A stretch of DNA of 5,619 nucleotides from Deltaproteobacteria bacterium (GTDB lineage Bacteria; Desulfobacterota_B; Binatia; UBA9968), in contig JACPSF010000159.1 in the NCBI GenBank assembly GCA_016193385.1, positions 1 to 5,619 on the forward strand. The letters run 5' to 3'. How positions within the stretch are numbered: position 1 is the stretch's first letter; the number at the start of each line of letters is the position of its first letter. Below the pieces are notes generated by a model. That model was given only the letters and a program-made list of their open reading frames with translations, did no database searches and was not told the DNA's origin. Position numbers and translations under genes: made by a program. Shown here one piece after another: positions 1 to 5,619 of the stretch.

Positions 1-3
1 TAA

Positions 4-9
4 CTCCTT
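4..9 (-). promoter_or_regulatory. Ribosome-binding site for a gene starting just beyond the left edge
   Basis: Read on the minus strand, positions 9 to 4 spell AAGGAG, followed by TTA to the window edge. This is a full Shine-Dalgarno core, and a start codon would be expected within a few bases outside the window. It lies about 50 bases downstream of the amgK stop in the same direction, so the next gene is probably co-transcribed with amgK. In characterised recycling pathways the partner of AmgK is the nucleotidyltransferase MurU, but nothing inside the window identifies this neighbour. Bases 1-57 otherwise show no gene. Confidence 0.5.
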
Positions 10-57
10 GCGACGAGGAGGCACTGAAGCTCGGAGGCAGGGAGACCCAGTTAATCT

Positions 58-1131
58 TCATCTCATCTCCTCGAAGTGGGCGGCCAGGACCGGCACCAGC
101 TCACCGAGCGTGGGAGCTCTCAGGAGATTGCGCTTGATTCGCCTGAGGGTAGGGGGGAGGTATTTCTTATATCCCGGCTTCCCCTTGATGAGTTCCAGGT
201 AATAAAAGCGGCCAACCACTTTAAAGTCTCTCTGTAGCGCCGAGAGAACGTAGATCTCAAAAAACTCATCCGGGGCTACCTTGGTCGCCCCCATTGCCTC
301 CCGCTTTTGCAGGTAATAGCCGTAGAGGCGCTCCTCCAGGTCCGGGCGGATGATACGATCGGTTTCGCGGTCGTTCAATAGAGAGGCGAGGTCATACTGC
401 GGCGGAGCCATGAGCGCGTCCTGAAAGTCGATGACGGCTACTTCACCTCGGTGCACCATCAAATTCCAGCTGTGATAGTCTCTGTGATTGAGAGCGGGAG
501 GCTCGTTTGCCAAGCGCTGGGAGATCGCCGTGAAACGATCGGTGAGTAACCGCTTTTCTGCCCGGCTAATATTCACCCCCGGCCTTTTTTCCAGTCCGTA
601 TTCGAGGAAGTGCTCGAACTCCCACATGTAAAGGCGAGAATCGAAGCGCTGCTTAAAGGCGATGCAGTCTTCGTCCCGTTTGGAACTCCCCACGATCTGG
701 ATCAGGAGAAGCTGATCGATAGCCTTCTCGTACCAGGCCAGGACCTCTGCCGGTGGAAGGCCCTGGACCCACTCCCACAGGGAGTGGTCGCCCAAATCCT
801 CCAAGATCAGAATTCCTTCCTCAACCCAATGGCCGTATAGCTCCGGGACTCTCACCCCGAGCCCGCGAAGAAAGCGGTGGAGGTTAAGAAACGGAAGCTC
901 CTTGGGCGGGTCCTTGAAGATGGCCAGTTCCTCCGAGGAAAGGGGTAGGGAGCTTCCGGAAAGCTCCATCACGATCGCCGACTGGGGCGCAGACACGCCG
1001 TCGAGATAGGCTCGATAATAGCGCCGGCTCGACGCGTCTCCGGGCAGGGGGCAAAGCGATACCAGGCGCGTCCGCGGGCCAAAGCAGGCTTGCAGTTTCT
1101 GCCCGACGAGTTTTTCCAGGGCTTGGTCCAC
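58..1131 (-). CDS. amgK: AmgK-like aminosugar kinase (aminoglycoside phosphotransferase fold)
   Basis: Predicted cytoplasmic kinase of 357 residues with the APH/choline-kinase fold. Visible motifs are GDASSRRYYR (31-40), the glycine-containing N-lobe motif typical of AmgK proteins; a hinge-like ILEDLGDHSLW (109-119); the catalytic loop HRDYHSWN (216-223) with D218 as probable base and N223 as a metal ligand; and VIDFQDA (233-239), where D235 replaces the DFG aspartate. Y246-D247-LASLL is the usual helix after it. AmgK phosphorylates the anomeric carbon of N-acetylmuramate and N-acetylglucosamine during peptidoglycan recycling, before MurU makes the UDP-sugar. Length and motif order match the family, and all catalytic residues are present. 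The start is GTG at 1131; no good Shine-Dalgarno precedes it, and the next methionine is far inside the N-lobe, so GTG is preferred. The gene is divergent from the metallophosphoesterase. Another small-molecule APH kinase is possible, because the exact substrate cannot be read from sequence. Confidence 0.8.
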   Translation of the reverse strand: MDQALEKLVGQKLQACFGPRTRLVSLCPLPGDASSRRYYRAYLDGVSAPQSAIVMELSGSSLPLSSEELAIFKDPPKELPFLNLHRFLRGLGVRVPELYGHWVEEGILILEDLGDHSLWEWVQGLPPAEVLAWYEKAIDQLLLIQIVGSSKRDEDCIAFKQRFDSRLYMWEFEHFLEYGLEKRPGVNISRAEKRLLTDRFTAISQRLANEPPALNHRDYHSWNLMVHRGEVAVIDFQDALMAPPQYDLASLLNDRETDRIIRPDLEERLYGYYLQKREAMGATKVAPDEFFEIYVLSALQRDFKVVGRFYYLELIKGKPGYKKYLPPTLRRIKRNLLRAPTLGELVPVLAAHFEEMR

Positions 1132-1139
1132 CGCGAAGT

Positions 1140-1168
1140 TTGTCAGATGGTCTTGAATACGCTATATT
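1140..1168 (+). promoter_or_regulatory. Sigma-70-type promoter for the metallophosphoesterase-nadE run
   Basis: TTGTCA at 1140-1145 and TATATT at 1163-1168 are separated by exactly 17 bases. Each hexamer differs from consensus at one position. It sits in the only gap between the divergent genes. The expected transcription start, about 1175, is only some five bases before the ATG at 1180, so the message would be leaderless or nearly so. The promoter would drive the phosphoesterase and, through the ATGA overlap, the nitrilase gene and nadE. Confidence 0.6.
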
Positions 1169-1171
1169 ATA
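1166..1171 (-). promoter_or_regulatory. Perfect TATAAT -10 element facing amgK
   Basis: On the minus strand positions 1171 to 1166 read TATAAT. A start about seven bases downstream would give amgK a leader of roughly 28 bases. No recognisable -35 is present at 16-18 bases upstream (the bases there read close to CCTCGG), and there is no extended TG, so this is half a promoter by sequence. It overlaps the plus-strand -10 by three bases. Confidence 0.35.
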
Positions 1172-1179
1172 CCTTCTCG

Positions 1180-2406
1180 ATGGATTTTCCGAGGGCCTAT
1201 CTAGTCCTGCTGCTGCTGGTTCCCGCGTTTCTGGCCTTGCAGGCTTTTCTCCTCTTTCGTTTCAGGGAACACGTAAGGCGGCGTCTCCCGCAACGAGCCC
1301 ATAAGAGGCTCTTGTACGGGGCCGCGGTGTTCGGCTTCCTGTACCTGATTTACCCCCTGGCCTGGCGCTTCGTCTTTGGCTTCCGGGCACAAGAGCTGTT
1401 TTTGCAGGTTTTCCGAAGCTTGCTTGCAGTTTGGGTTTTTGGTTCCAGCGGACTCGCTCTGGTCATCTTGGGCTGGGATTTTTTCCGGTGGACGCAGAGG
1501 TCTCTCTTACCGGCGGCGCCAGTTTCCCCCGACCTCGAGCGCCGGGCTTTTCTGCGGGCCGGTATGGGCCTGGCTGTGGCCGCACCGTTTTACATTTCCG
1601 GTTACGGCGTGATCGAGGGGCGGCGACTCTTTCGGCTGGAAGATTACGATCTGGCTTTAAACGATCTCTCCTCCGGGCTTGCGGGGTTTTCGATCGTTCA
1701 TCTCACCGATATCCACGCGGGGCCGTTTATGCCGGCGGAAGAGCTGGCCGAGTATGTGGAGGCCGTGAACCGGCTTAAGCCGGACCTCATCGCGCTGACG
1801 GGAGATTTTGTCTCGAGCCAAGCTGAGGAAGCTACCCCGTGCGTGGCTACTCTGGCGGGATTGAAGGCGCGCTATGGAATCTTCGCCTGCCTCGGCAATC
1901 ATGACGCCTATTCCGGGGCTGAAGACGAGCTGACACGCCTGTTTGAGGCTAACGGGGTGCGCGTTCTGCGCAATGATGCGGTCTCGTTGCGGGTCGGTAA
2001 CACGGTGTTGAATATTCTTGGCATCGACGATCTAAGAATAGGCGGACCCGACCTCCCGCGGGCCCTCGGGCTGGCCCAGAGGGAACCGGGGGAGGTAAGG
2101 CTTCTGCTTTCCCATCGGCCGGAGGTTTTTCCGGAGGCCTCGCGGAAGGGCGTTGAAGTGGTTCTCTCGGGCCACTATCATGGAGGGCAGGTGAAGCTTG
2201 GGTCCGGTCCGGAAAGCCTATCGGTGGCCCGTCTCCTGACTCCTTACGCCGAAGGTCTCTTCCGCCTTTCGCGCCGCTCGGTTCCTTCCGCTGCCGAGCG
2301 CAAGGATTCGGTACTCTTTGTGGGGCGCGGGGTCGGCATAACCGGACTGCCTATTCGCATCAACTGCCCGCCGCAAATCGCGCATCTCACGTTAAAGCGC
2401 GTATGA
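1180..2406 (+). CDS. Membrane-anchored calcineurin-like metallophosphoesterase (YkuE/YaeI type)
   Basis: A 408-residue protein with an N-terminal membrane part and a C-terminal metallophosphoesterase domain. Hydrophobic segments lie at about 7-26, 45-66 and 80-102, with a strongly basic loop (27-43) after the first. A fourth (127-145) follows the twin-arginine-like RRAFLRAG (121-128). By the positive-inside rule the catalytic domain should be periplasmic. The dinuclear metal motifs are complete: TDIH (D177, H179), GDF (D209), GNHD (N240, H241), SHRPE (H312) and GHYHGGQ (H332, H334). The family hydrolyses phosphomono- and diesters, and some members cleave lipid-linked pyrophosphates, but the substrate here is unknown. 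The frame is open up to a TTG at 1090, but that start would overlap amgK and lie upstream of the promoter, so ATG 1180 is chosen. It has no Shine-Dalgarno. The stop overlaps the next start in ATGA, suggesting translational coupling. Confidence 0.85.
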   Translation: MDFPRAYLVLLLLVPAFLALQAFLLFRFREHVRRRLPQRAHKRLLYGAAVFGFLYLIYPLAWRFVFGFRAQELFLQVFRSLLAVWVFGSSGLALVILGWDFFRWTQRSLLPAAPVSPDLERRAFLRAGMGLAVAAPFYISGYGVIEGRRLFRLEDYDLALNDLSSGLAGFSIVHLTDIHAGPFMPAEELAEYVEAVNRLKPDLIALTGDFVSSQAEEATPCVATLAGLKARYGIFACLGNHDAYSGAEDELTRLFEANGVRVLRNDAVSLRVGNTVLNILGIDDLRIGGPDLPRALGLAQREPGEVRLLLSHRPEVFPEASRKGVEVVLSGHYHGGQVKLGSGPESLSVARLLTPYAEGLFRLSRRSVPSAAERKDSVLFVGRGVGITGLPIRINCPPQIAHLTLKRV

Positions 2407-3353
2407 GGATGTTCAAAGTCGCGATAGCCCAAATCAATCCCAAGCTAGGAGATCTCAAATCCAATCTCTCTCTTTACGAAGAGAAAATCCGCCAGGCTGC
2501 GGGGGACGGGATCGATCTTTTGCTTTTTCCCGAATTGAGCCTGACCGGCTATTTCCTGCGCGATATGGTCCCGGGTATTGCCTTGAGGCTCTCCTCACCT
2601 GAGGTCGAACGGCTCAAGCGGCTCAGCCGGGAGGTCAACTTTGTCGCCGGGTTAGTCGAGGAGAGTTCGGATTACCGTTTTTACAACGCTGCGGTCTATT
2701 TCGAAGGCGGGGAGATCCGGCACGTCCACCGCAAGGTCTATCTCCCCACCTACGGGATGTTTGATGAACAGCGCTACTTCGCTCGCGGTGACCGTCTCAG
2801 AGCCTTTGACTCCAGGTTCGGCCGTATGGCTCTGCTCATCTGTGAAGATCTGTGGCATCCTTCCACCGTCTACGTCGCCGCCCTCGACGGGGCGTCGGTC
2901 GTTCTCTGTCCTTCCGCCAGCCCTCTGCGCGGCATTACGGAAGGTCAACCCCAGGATGACAACGCGCGCTATTGGGAGCTGATCAACCGCGCCTACGCCG
3001 AGACCTTCAGCCTCTACGTCGTCTATGGCAACCGGACAGGGTTTGAAGATGGGGTAGGTTTTTGGGGTGGTTCGGAAATTCTCGATCCTTTTGGGCAGAG
3101 CATCGCGAAGGCCAAATACTATGAAGAGGACTTCATCACGGGGGATGTCGCTCTTGATTCCGTCCGGCGCAAAAGAGCTATGGCGCCGCTGCTCAGGGAT
3201 GAAGATATCGATCTCACGGTTAACGAACTCATGCGCATCCGCGAGCGTCCATCACAAATACAAAAGGTTCAAGGGTTAAAGGGATTAAGAGTTCAAGGGA
3301 AGAGGGGATCCAGGGATAAAGGGAGAAAAAGGCCGCGAGTTAGAAAAAAGTAA
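2403..3353 (+). CDS. Nitrilase-superfamily amidase, probable glutaminase partner of NAD synthetase
   Basis: A 316-residue carbon-nitrogen hydrolase. The Glu-Lys-Cys triad is intact: E44 in LFPELSLTGY, K111 in HRKVYLPTYGMFDEQRYF, and C147 in LICEDLWHP. The segment around K111 (LPTYGMFDEQRYF) and CPSASPLRG (169-177) resemble the glutaminase half of glutamine-dependent NAD synthetases, and nadE follows after six bases, so supplying ammonia to NadE is the best guess. However, residues 214-224 read FEDGVGFWGGS rather than the QDELVFDG-type motif I associate with fused NadE glutaminases, so another amide substrate remains possible. The catalytic fold should end near residue 285. Residues 288-316 are a tail with 14 Lys/Arg and one Asp, encoded by an 8-bp repeat tract. 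The start is ATG 2403, overlapping the upstream stop; ATG 2409 is an alternative two codons in. Confidence 0.8.
   Translation: MRMFKVAIAQINPKLGDLKSNLSLYEEKIRQAAGDGIDLLLFPELSLTGYFLRDMVPGIALRLSSPEVERLKRLSREVNFVAGLVEESSDYRFYNAAVYFEGGEIRHVHRKVYLPTYGMFDEQRYFARGDRLRAFDSRFGRMALLICEDLWHPSTVYVAALDGASVVLCPSASPLRGITEGQPQDDNARYWELINRAYAETFSLYVVYGNRTGFEDGVGFWGGSEILDPFGQSIAKAKYYEEDFITGDVALDSVRRKRAMAPLLRDEDIDLTVNELMRIRERPSQIQKVQGLKGLRVQGKRGSRDKGRKRPRVRKK
3267..3330 (+). repeat. Degenerate 8-bp tandem repeat inside the 3' end of the amidase gene
   Basis: Eight consecutive octamers can be read: GTTCAAGG, GTTAAAGG, GATTAAGA, GTTCAAGG, GAAGAGGG, GATCCAGG, GATAAAGG, GAGAAAAA. The consensus is close to G(T/A)TCAAGG. 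Because 24 bases make three units and eight codons, the protein repeats every eight residues: VQGLKGLR (289-296), VQGKRGSR (297-304), DKGRKRPR (305-312). The plus strand is strongly purine-rich here and unlike the flanking coding DNA. It lies between the end of the conserved amidase domain and nadE. The copies are diverged, so recent slippage is unlikely. Confidence 0.7.
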
Positions 3354-3359
3354 ATCGTA

Positions 3360-4181
3360 ATGGTCGAGATTCCCACCAATGTCGGGCTCCTGCGGAGAAT
3401 CCTGGTCTCTTTCATCCGCAACGAAGTGGAGAAGGTAGGAGTCCATCGCGTAGTCGTGGGACTTTCCGGGGGCGTAGACTCCAGTCTCAGTGCTATGTTG
3501 GCCGCCGAGGCTCTCGGACCGCGGCAGGTTTTGGGGATCATGATGCCTTATCTGAGCTCGAGTCCGGAGAGCCTGGTCCATGCCGAGACGGTGGTCCGAA
3601 AAAGCTCTATTGAATCTCTTACCTTGGAGATCACCCCTCAGATCGACGCTTATTTTGCGCGGTTTCCCGATGCGGATCAGAAAAGACGCGGCAACAAAAT
3701 GGCGCGCGAGCGCATGACCATCCTTTATGACCATTCGGCGCGCTGGAACGCGCTGGTGCTGGGAACCAGCAACAAAACCGAATTGCTCCTTGGCTACGGA
3801 ACGCTGTACGGCGATATGGCTTCCGCCATCAATCCGCTGGGCGATCTCTACAAAACCCAGGTTTGGGCCTTAGCCGAGGCCGTCGGGGTTCCGGACGTCA
3901 TCGTGCAGAAAAAGCCCTCGGCGGATCTCTGGGTCGGGCAGACGGACGAGGGGGAGTTAGGCTTCACCTACCGGGAGGTGGACAAGCTGCTCTACCTCAT
4001 GGTGGACGGCCGCTATTCGCGGCAAGAGCTGGTGGAGGCGGGATTTCCTGAGCCGTTTATCGATGAAGTCACGCTGCGGATCATGAACTCTCAGTTTAAG
4101 AGGCGTCTGCCGGTTATCGCCAAAGTATCGCAGCGCACTATCGACCGGGACTTCCGCTACGCCAGGGATTGGGGAAAATAA
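3360..4181 (+). CDS. nadE: NAD(+) synthetase
   Basis: Final step of NAD biosynthesis in the cytoplasm: ATP-dependent amidation of nicotinic acid adenine dinucleotide through an adenylate. The 273 residues equal the usual size of a stand-alone synthetase domain. The N-type ATP pyrophosphatase loop SGGVDSS is at 36-42. Further motifs are GNKMARERM (111-119), GTSNKTE (135-141), YGD (150-152), DLYKT (162-166), KKPSADLW (184-191) and GQTDEGELG (193-201), all characteristic of NadE, followed by the conserved basic C-terminal segment FKRRLP near 247. It has no fused glutaminase domain, so it could use free ammonia or ammonia from the neighbouring amidase. Its ATG is in the same frame as that gene, separated by TAA ATC GTA, and has no clear Shine-Dalgarno, so its translation probably depends on ribosomes finishing the gene before it. 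Confidence 0.95.
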   Translation: MVEIPTNVGLLRRILVSFIRNEVEKVGVHRVVVGLSGGVDSSLSAMLAAEALGPRQVLGIMMPYLSSSPESLVHAETVVRKSSIESLTLEITPQIDAYFARFPDADQKRRGNKMARERMTILYDHSARWNALVLGTSNKTELLLGYGTLYGDMASAINPLGDLYKTQVWALAEAVGVPDVIVQKKPSADLWVGQTDEGELGFTYREVDKLLYLMVDGRYSRQELVEAGFPEPFIDEVTLRIMNSQFKRRLPVIAKVSQRTIDRDFRYARDWGK

Positions 4182-4185
4182 AAAC

Positions 4186-4249
4186 AATTTTCAATTCTCA
4201 ATTTTTGATTTTTTATTAACTCAAAACTAAAAATTCAAAATTAAAAATT
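4186..4249. repeat. AT-rich imperfect inverted repeat between nadE and rsmI
   Basis: The 68 bases between nadE and the rsmI ribosome-binding site are almost pure A and T, in sharp contrast to the GC-rich genes on both sides. Arms 4186-4217 and 4218-4249 are complementary at about 24 of 32 positions when folded on each other, with the mismatches concentrated near the tip. The right half also contains the direct repeat TAAAAATTC at 4228-4236 and 4242-4250. It is not a classic intrinsic terminator, since the stem is AT-only and no U tract follows. It looks like a dispersed intergenic repeat that could act as an mRNA 3' hairpin, and weak promoter-like hexamers for rsmI can be drawn within it but are not convincing. 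Confidence 0.6.
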
Positions 4250-4251
4250 CC

Positions 4252-4260
4252 GGGGAGGAG
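4252..4260 (+). promoter_or_regulatory. Ribosome-binding site fixing the rsmI GTG start
   Basis: GGGGAGGAG ends six bases before GTG 4267. It is the strongest Shine-Dalgarno among the plus-strand genes and sits directly after the AT-rich repeat, so rsmI appears to be translated independently of nadE. Confidence 0.8.
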
Positions 4261-4266
4261 CGGACT

Positions 4267-5094
4267 GTGGCTGGGACTTTGTACGTCGTCGCTACCCCGA
4301 TCGGAAATCTCGAGGATATCACGCTTCGGGCGCTACGGGTCCTCAAAGAGGTCGATCTGATAGCCGCCGAGGACACCCGTCATACAAGAGCGCTGTTGAG
4401 CCGCTATGACATCCATACCCGTCTTACGAGCTACCATGAGCACAACGAGCCGGCGAAGGCCCGCGATTTGGCGGCACGGCTCGAGAGAGGCGAAAATGTG
4501 GCGCTCGTCTCCGACGCCGGCACGCCGACAATCTCCGATCCGGGTTACCGGCTCCTGCAGGAGGCGCTAAAGACCGGCATCAGCGTTGTTCCCGTCCCGG
4601 GACCCTCTGCCCTGACCGCGGTCCTGTGCGCGAGCGGGCTTCCCGCGGACCGTTTTGTCTTTGAGGGCTTTCTTCCTGCCAAGCGGGGGGAGAGGAGCGA
4701 GCGACTTCGGAGTCTCGCTGAGGAGACCAGAACGCTCGTCTTCTACGAAGCCCCCCATAGAATCAAGGAGACCTTGAGGGACCTGCTCGAGCATTTCGGC
4801 GATCGGGAGGCCGTGGTCGCGAGGGAGATCACGAAGGCGCATGAAGAGTTTCTGCGCGGCCGTCTGAGCGAGTTGGGTGCTGAACTTGAACCGAGGGAGC
4901 CGCGCGGAGAGTTTACCCTGCTGGTCAGAGGGTCAGACGGACCCTCTCCACCCGGGGAAGAACTCTTACGATCCGAGATCCGCAGGCTTAAGGGGGAGGG
5001 AATGCGGGTCAAAGAAATCGCGGAGCTTTTGGGCGAAAAATATTCTTGTCCAAAAAGGGAGGTCTATCGCCTGGCGGTGGCGGGCGATCAGTGA
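4267..5094 (+). CDS. rsmI: 16S rRNA (cytidine(1402)-2'-O)-methyltransferase RsmI
   Basis: SAM-dependent tetrapyrrole-methylase-fold enzyme that adds the 2'-O-methyl group to C1402 in the decoding centre of 16S rRNA, acting with RsmH. The 275 residues are close to the usual size. The family signature TLYVVATPIGNLEDITLRAL is at 4-23, then AAEDTRHTRALL (33-44), SYHEHNE (55-61), the SAM-site strand ALVSDAGTPTISDPGYRLL (79-97), PVPGPSALTA after it and FYEAPHRI near 160-167. The C-terminal part from about residue 235 (EIRRLKGEGMRVKEIAELLG) is the small helix-turn-helix-like end seen in many RsmI proteins. All landmarks are intact. Start is GTG 4267, set by a strong ribosome-binding site and the immediate start of homology. 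It ends 25 bases from the convergent regulator gene, with no obvious terminator between them. Confidence 0.96.
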   Translation: MAGTLYVVATPIGNLEDITLRALRVLKEVDLIAAEDTRHTRALLSRYDIHTRLTSYHEHNEPAKARDLAARLERGENVALVSDAGTPTISDPGYRLLQEALKTGISVVPVPGPSALTAVLCASGLPADRFVFEGFLPAKRGERSERLRSLAEETRTLVFYEAPHRIKETLRDLLEHFGDREAVVAREITKAHEEFLRGRLSELGAELEPREPRGEFTLLVRGSDGPSPPGEELLRSEIRRLKGEGMRVKEIAELLGEKYSCPKREVYRLAVAGDQ

Positions 5095-5119
5095 TGCCCC
5101 CGGCCCACCTGTTGAGGCC

Positions 5120-5619
5120 CTATCCTTTTCCCTTCGCCTCTTCCAATTTCCGATAAAGCGTCGTTCTGTCGACCCCCAAAATAGTGGCCGCCTCGGTTTT
5201 ATTCCCTCCGGTGGCCAGCATGACTTTTTTGATGTATTCCTGTTCGAGGGCCCTGAGGGTGTAGTGTCTGGCCAGGGCCTCCGCGAGGGTTGACTCCCTG
5301 TCGCCTTGAGCTAGGAGTTGAGGCGGCAGATCCGTGGCGGCGATCCTGTCTCCTTTGCCCAGCAGAACCGCTCGCTCTACCGTGTGCTCCAACTCTCGGA
5401 CATTTCCCGGCCACGAATAACGGCCCAAGAGGTTCCACACCTCTTTGTCCACGGGAACCGGTGACTTCCCGTATTCAAGCAAGTATTGATCGAGGAAGAA
5501 TTGGCCCAACAAGGGGAGCTGTTCGAACCGTTCACGCAAGGGCGGGAGGTGGATCGGGATGACGTTCAGGCGGTAGTAGAGGTCCTCGCGGAACCGGCCC
5601 GACGCGATCTCGGCGTCGA
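5120..5619 (-). CDS. Sigma-54-dependent transcriptional activator, Fis family (3' part only)
   Basis: The C-terminal 165 residues of a bacterial enhancer-binding protein; the gene continues past the right edge, where the reading frame is open. Visible in order are GRFREDLYYRLNV (7-19 of the fragment) and PPLRER (25-30), which close the AAA+ ATPase core. Next comes WPGNVRELE (69-77), the sensor II region that contacts ATP. A Fis-type helix-turn-helix ends the protein (about 124-165; NKTEAATILGVDRTTLYRKL). Such proteins bind upstream of -24/-12 promoters and hydrolyse ATP to open sigma-54 RNA polymerase complexes. The Walker motifs, the GAFTGA loop and any receiver, PAS or GAF sensory domain lie outside, so the signal sensed is unknown. 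A TTG at 5539 could be mistaken for a start, but conserved AAA+ sequence continues upstream of it. Stop is TAG at 5120-5122. Confidence 0.93.
   Translation of the reverse strand, partial: DAEIASGRFREDLYYRLNVIPIHLPPLRERFEQLPLLGQFFLDQYLLEYGKSPVPVDKEVWNLLGRYSWPGNVRELEHTVERAVLLGKGDRIAATDLPPQLLAQGDRESTLAEALARHYTLRALEQEYIKKVMLATGGNKTEAATILGVDRTTLYRKLEEAKGKG

Noticed and set aside
1..61. Minus-strand ORF starting at ATG 61-59, overlapping the amgK stop as ATGA and open to the edge (begins MKINWVSLPP).
   Set aside because: Only 20 codons are visible, the sequence is unrecognisable and Ser/Pro-rich, and the good ribosome-binding site at 9-4 points to a start beyond the edge.
1090..1179. Longer N-terminus for the metallophosphoesterase, from TTG 1090 or ATG 1147.
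   Set aside because: It would overlap the divergent amgK gene or its leader and lie largely upstream of the likely transcription start. The extra 30 residues look like a reading of amgK antisense and spacer rather than protein.
1180..2406. Assignment of the phosphoesterase as LpxG or LpxH of lipid A synthesis.
   Set aside because: Motifs only place it in the broad metallophosphoesterase superfamily. There is no lipid A gene nearby, and the four-helix N-terminus is not specific to either enzyme.
3267..3360. Phase-variable fusion of amidase and NadE by octamer copy-number change.
   Set aside because: All three frames reach a stop before or at the nadE ATG (TAG 3341, TAA 3351, TAA 3358), so gain or loss of units cannot produce a fusion. 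The units are also too diverged to slip easily.
5102..5119. GGCC...GGCC inverted repeat between the convergent rsmI and regulator genes as a bidirectional terminator.
   Set aside because: Only four base pairs with a ten-base loop and mismatched interior, and no proper T tract next to it.
5290..5562. Open frame on the plus strand opposite the regulator gene.
   Set aside because: It lies wholly antisense to conserved AAA+ and Fis-domain coding sequence and has no recognisable protein features or ribosome-binding site.

Overview
The window is a compact, GC-rich stretch of chromosome (apart from one AT-rich intergenic tract) from a Gram-negative bacterium. The signs are an AmgK-type sugar kinase of peptidoglycan recycling, a multi-pass membrane metallophosphoesterase, a sigma-54 enhancer-binding regulator and RsmI. 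The style, with low-complexity repeats between genes and an NAD synthetase whose nitrilase-like partner is a separate gene, fits an uncultivated deltaproteobacterial (Desulfobacterota), Methylomirabilota or Nitrospirota-like lineage. That placement is only an inference. No phage, transposase, CRISPR, tRNA or rRNA signal is visible.

Layout. At the left edge, on the minus strand, an amgK-like kinase gene (58-1131, GTG start) is followed by a ribosome-binding site at the very edge, so another minus-strand gene probably starts just outside. A 48-bp divergent intergenic region (1132-1179) holds a near-consensus sigma-70 promoter for the plus strand and an overlapping TATAAT for the minus strand. 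The plus-strand run is a four-helix membrane metallophosphoesterase (1180-2406), a nitrilase-superfamily amidase/glutaminase-like gene overlapping it by ATGA (2403-3353), and nadE NAD synthetase (3360-4181). After a 68-bp AT-rich inverted repeat region comes rsmI (GTG start 4267, ends 5094). The right edge holds the 3' end of a minus-strand sigma-54-dependent response-regulator-type gene (5120-5619), convergent with rsmI with a 25-bp gap.

How the genes fit together. The central pair is the clearest functional unit: an amidase of the type that feeds ammonia to NAD synthetase, next to the synthetase itself. In many bacteria these are one polypeptide. Here they lie in the same reading frame, separated by one TAA and two codons. 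The end of the first gene is a degenerate 8-bp tandem repeat that encodes a very basic 29-residue tail. This junction is the most interesting part of the window. The other genes (cell-wall sugar salvage kinase, membrane phosphoesterase, rRNA methyltransferase, regulator) are ordinary housekeeping or regulatory genes. I did not find a convincing wholly new system.
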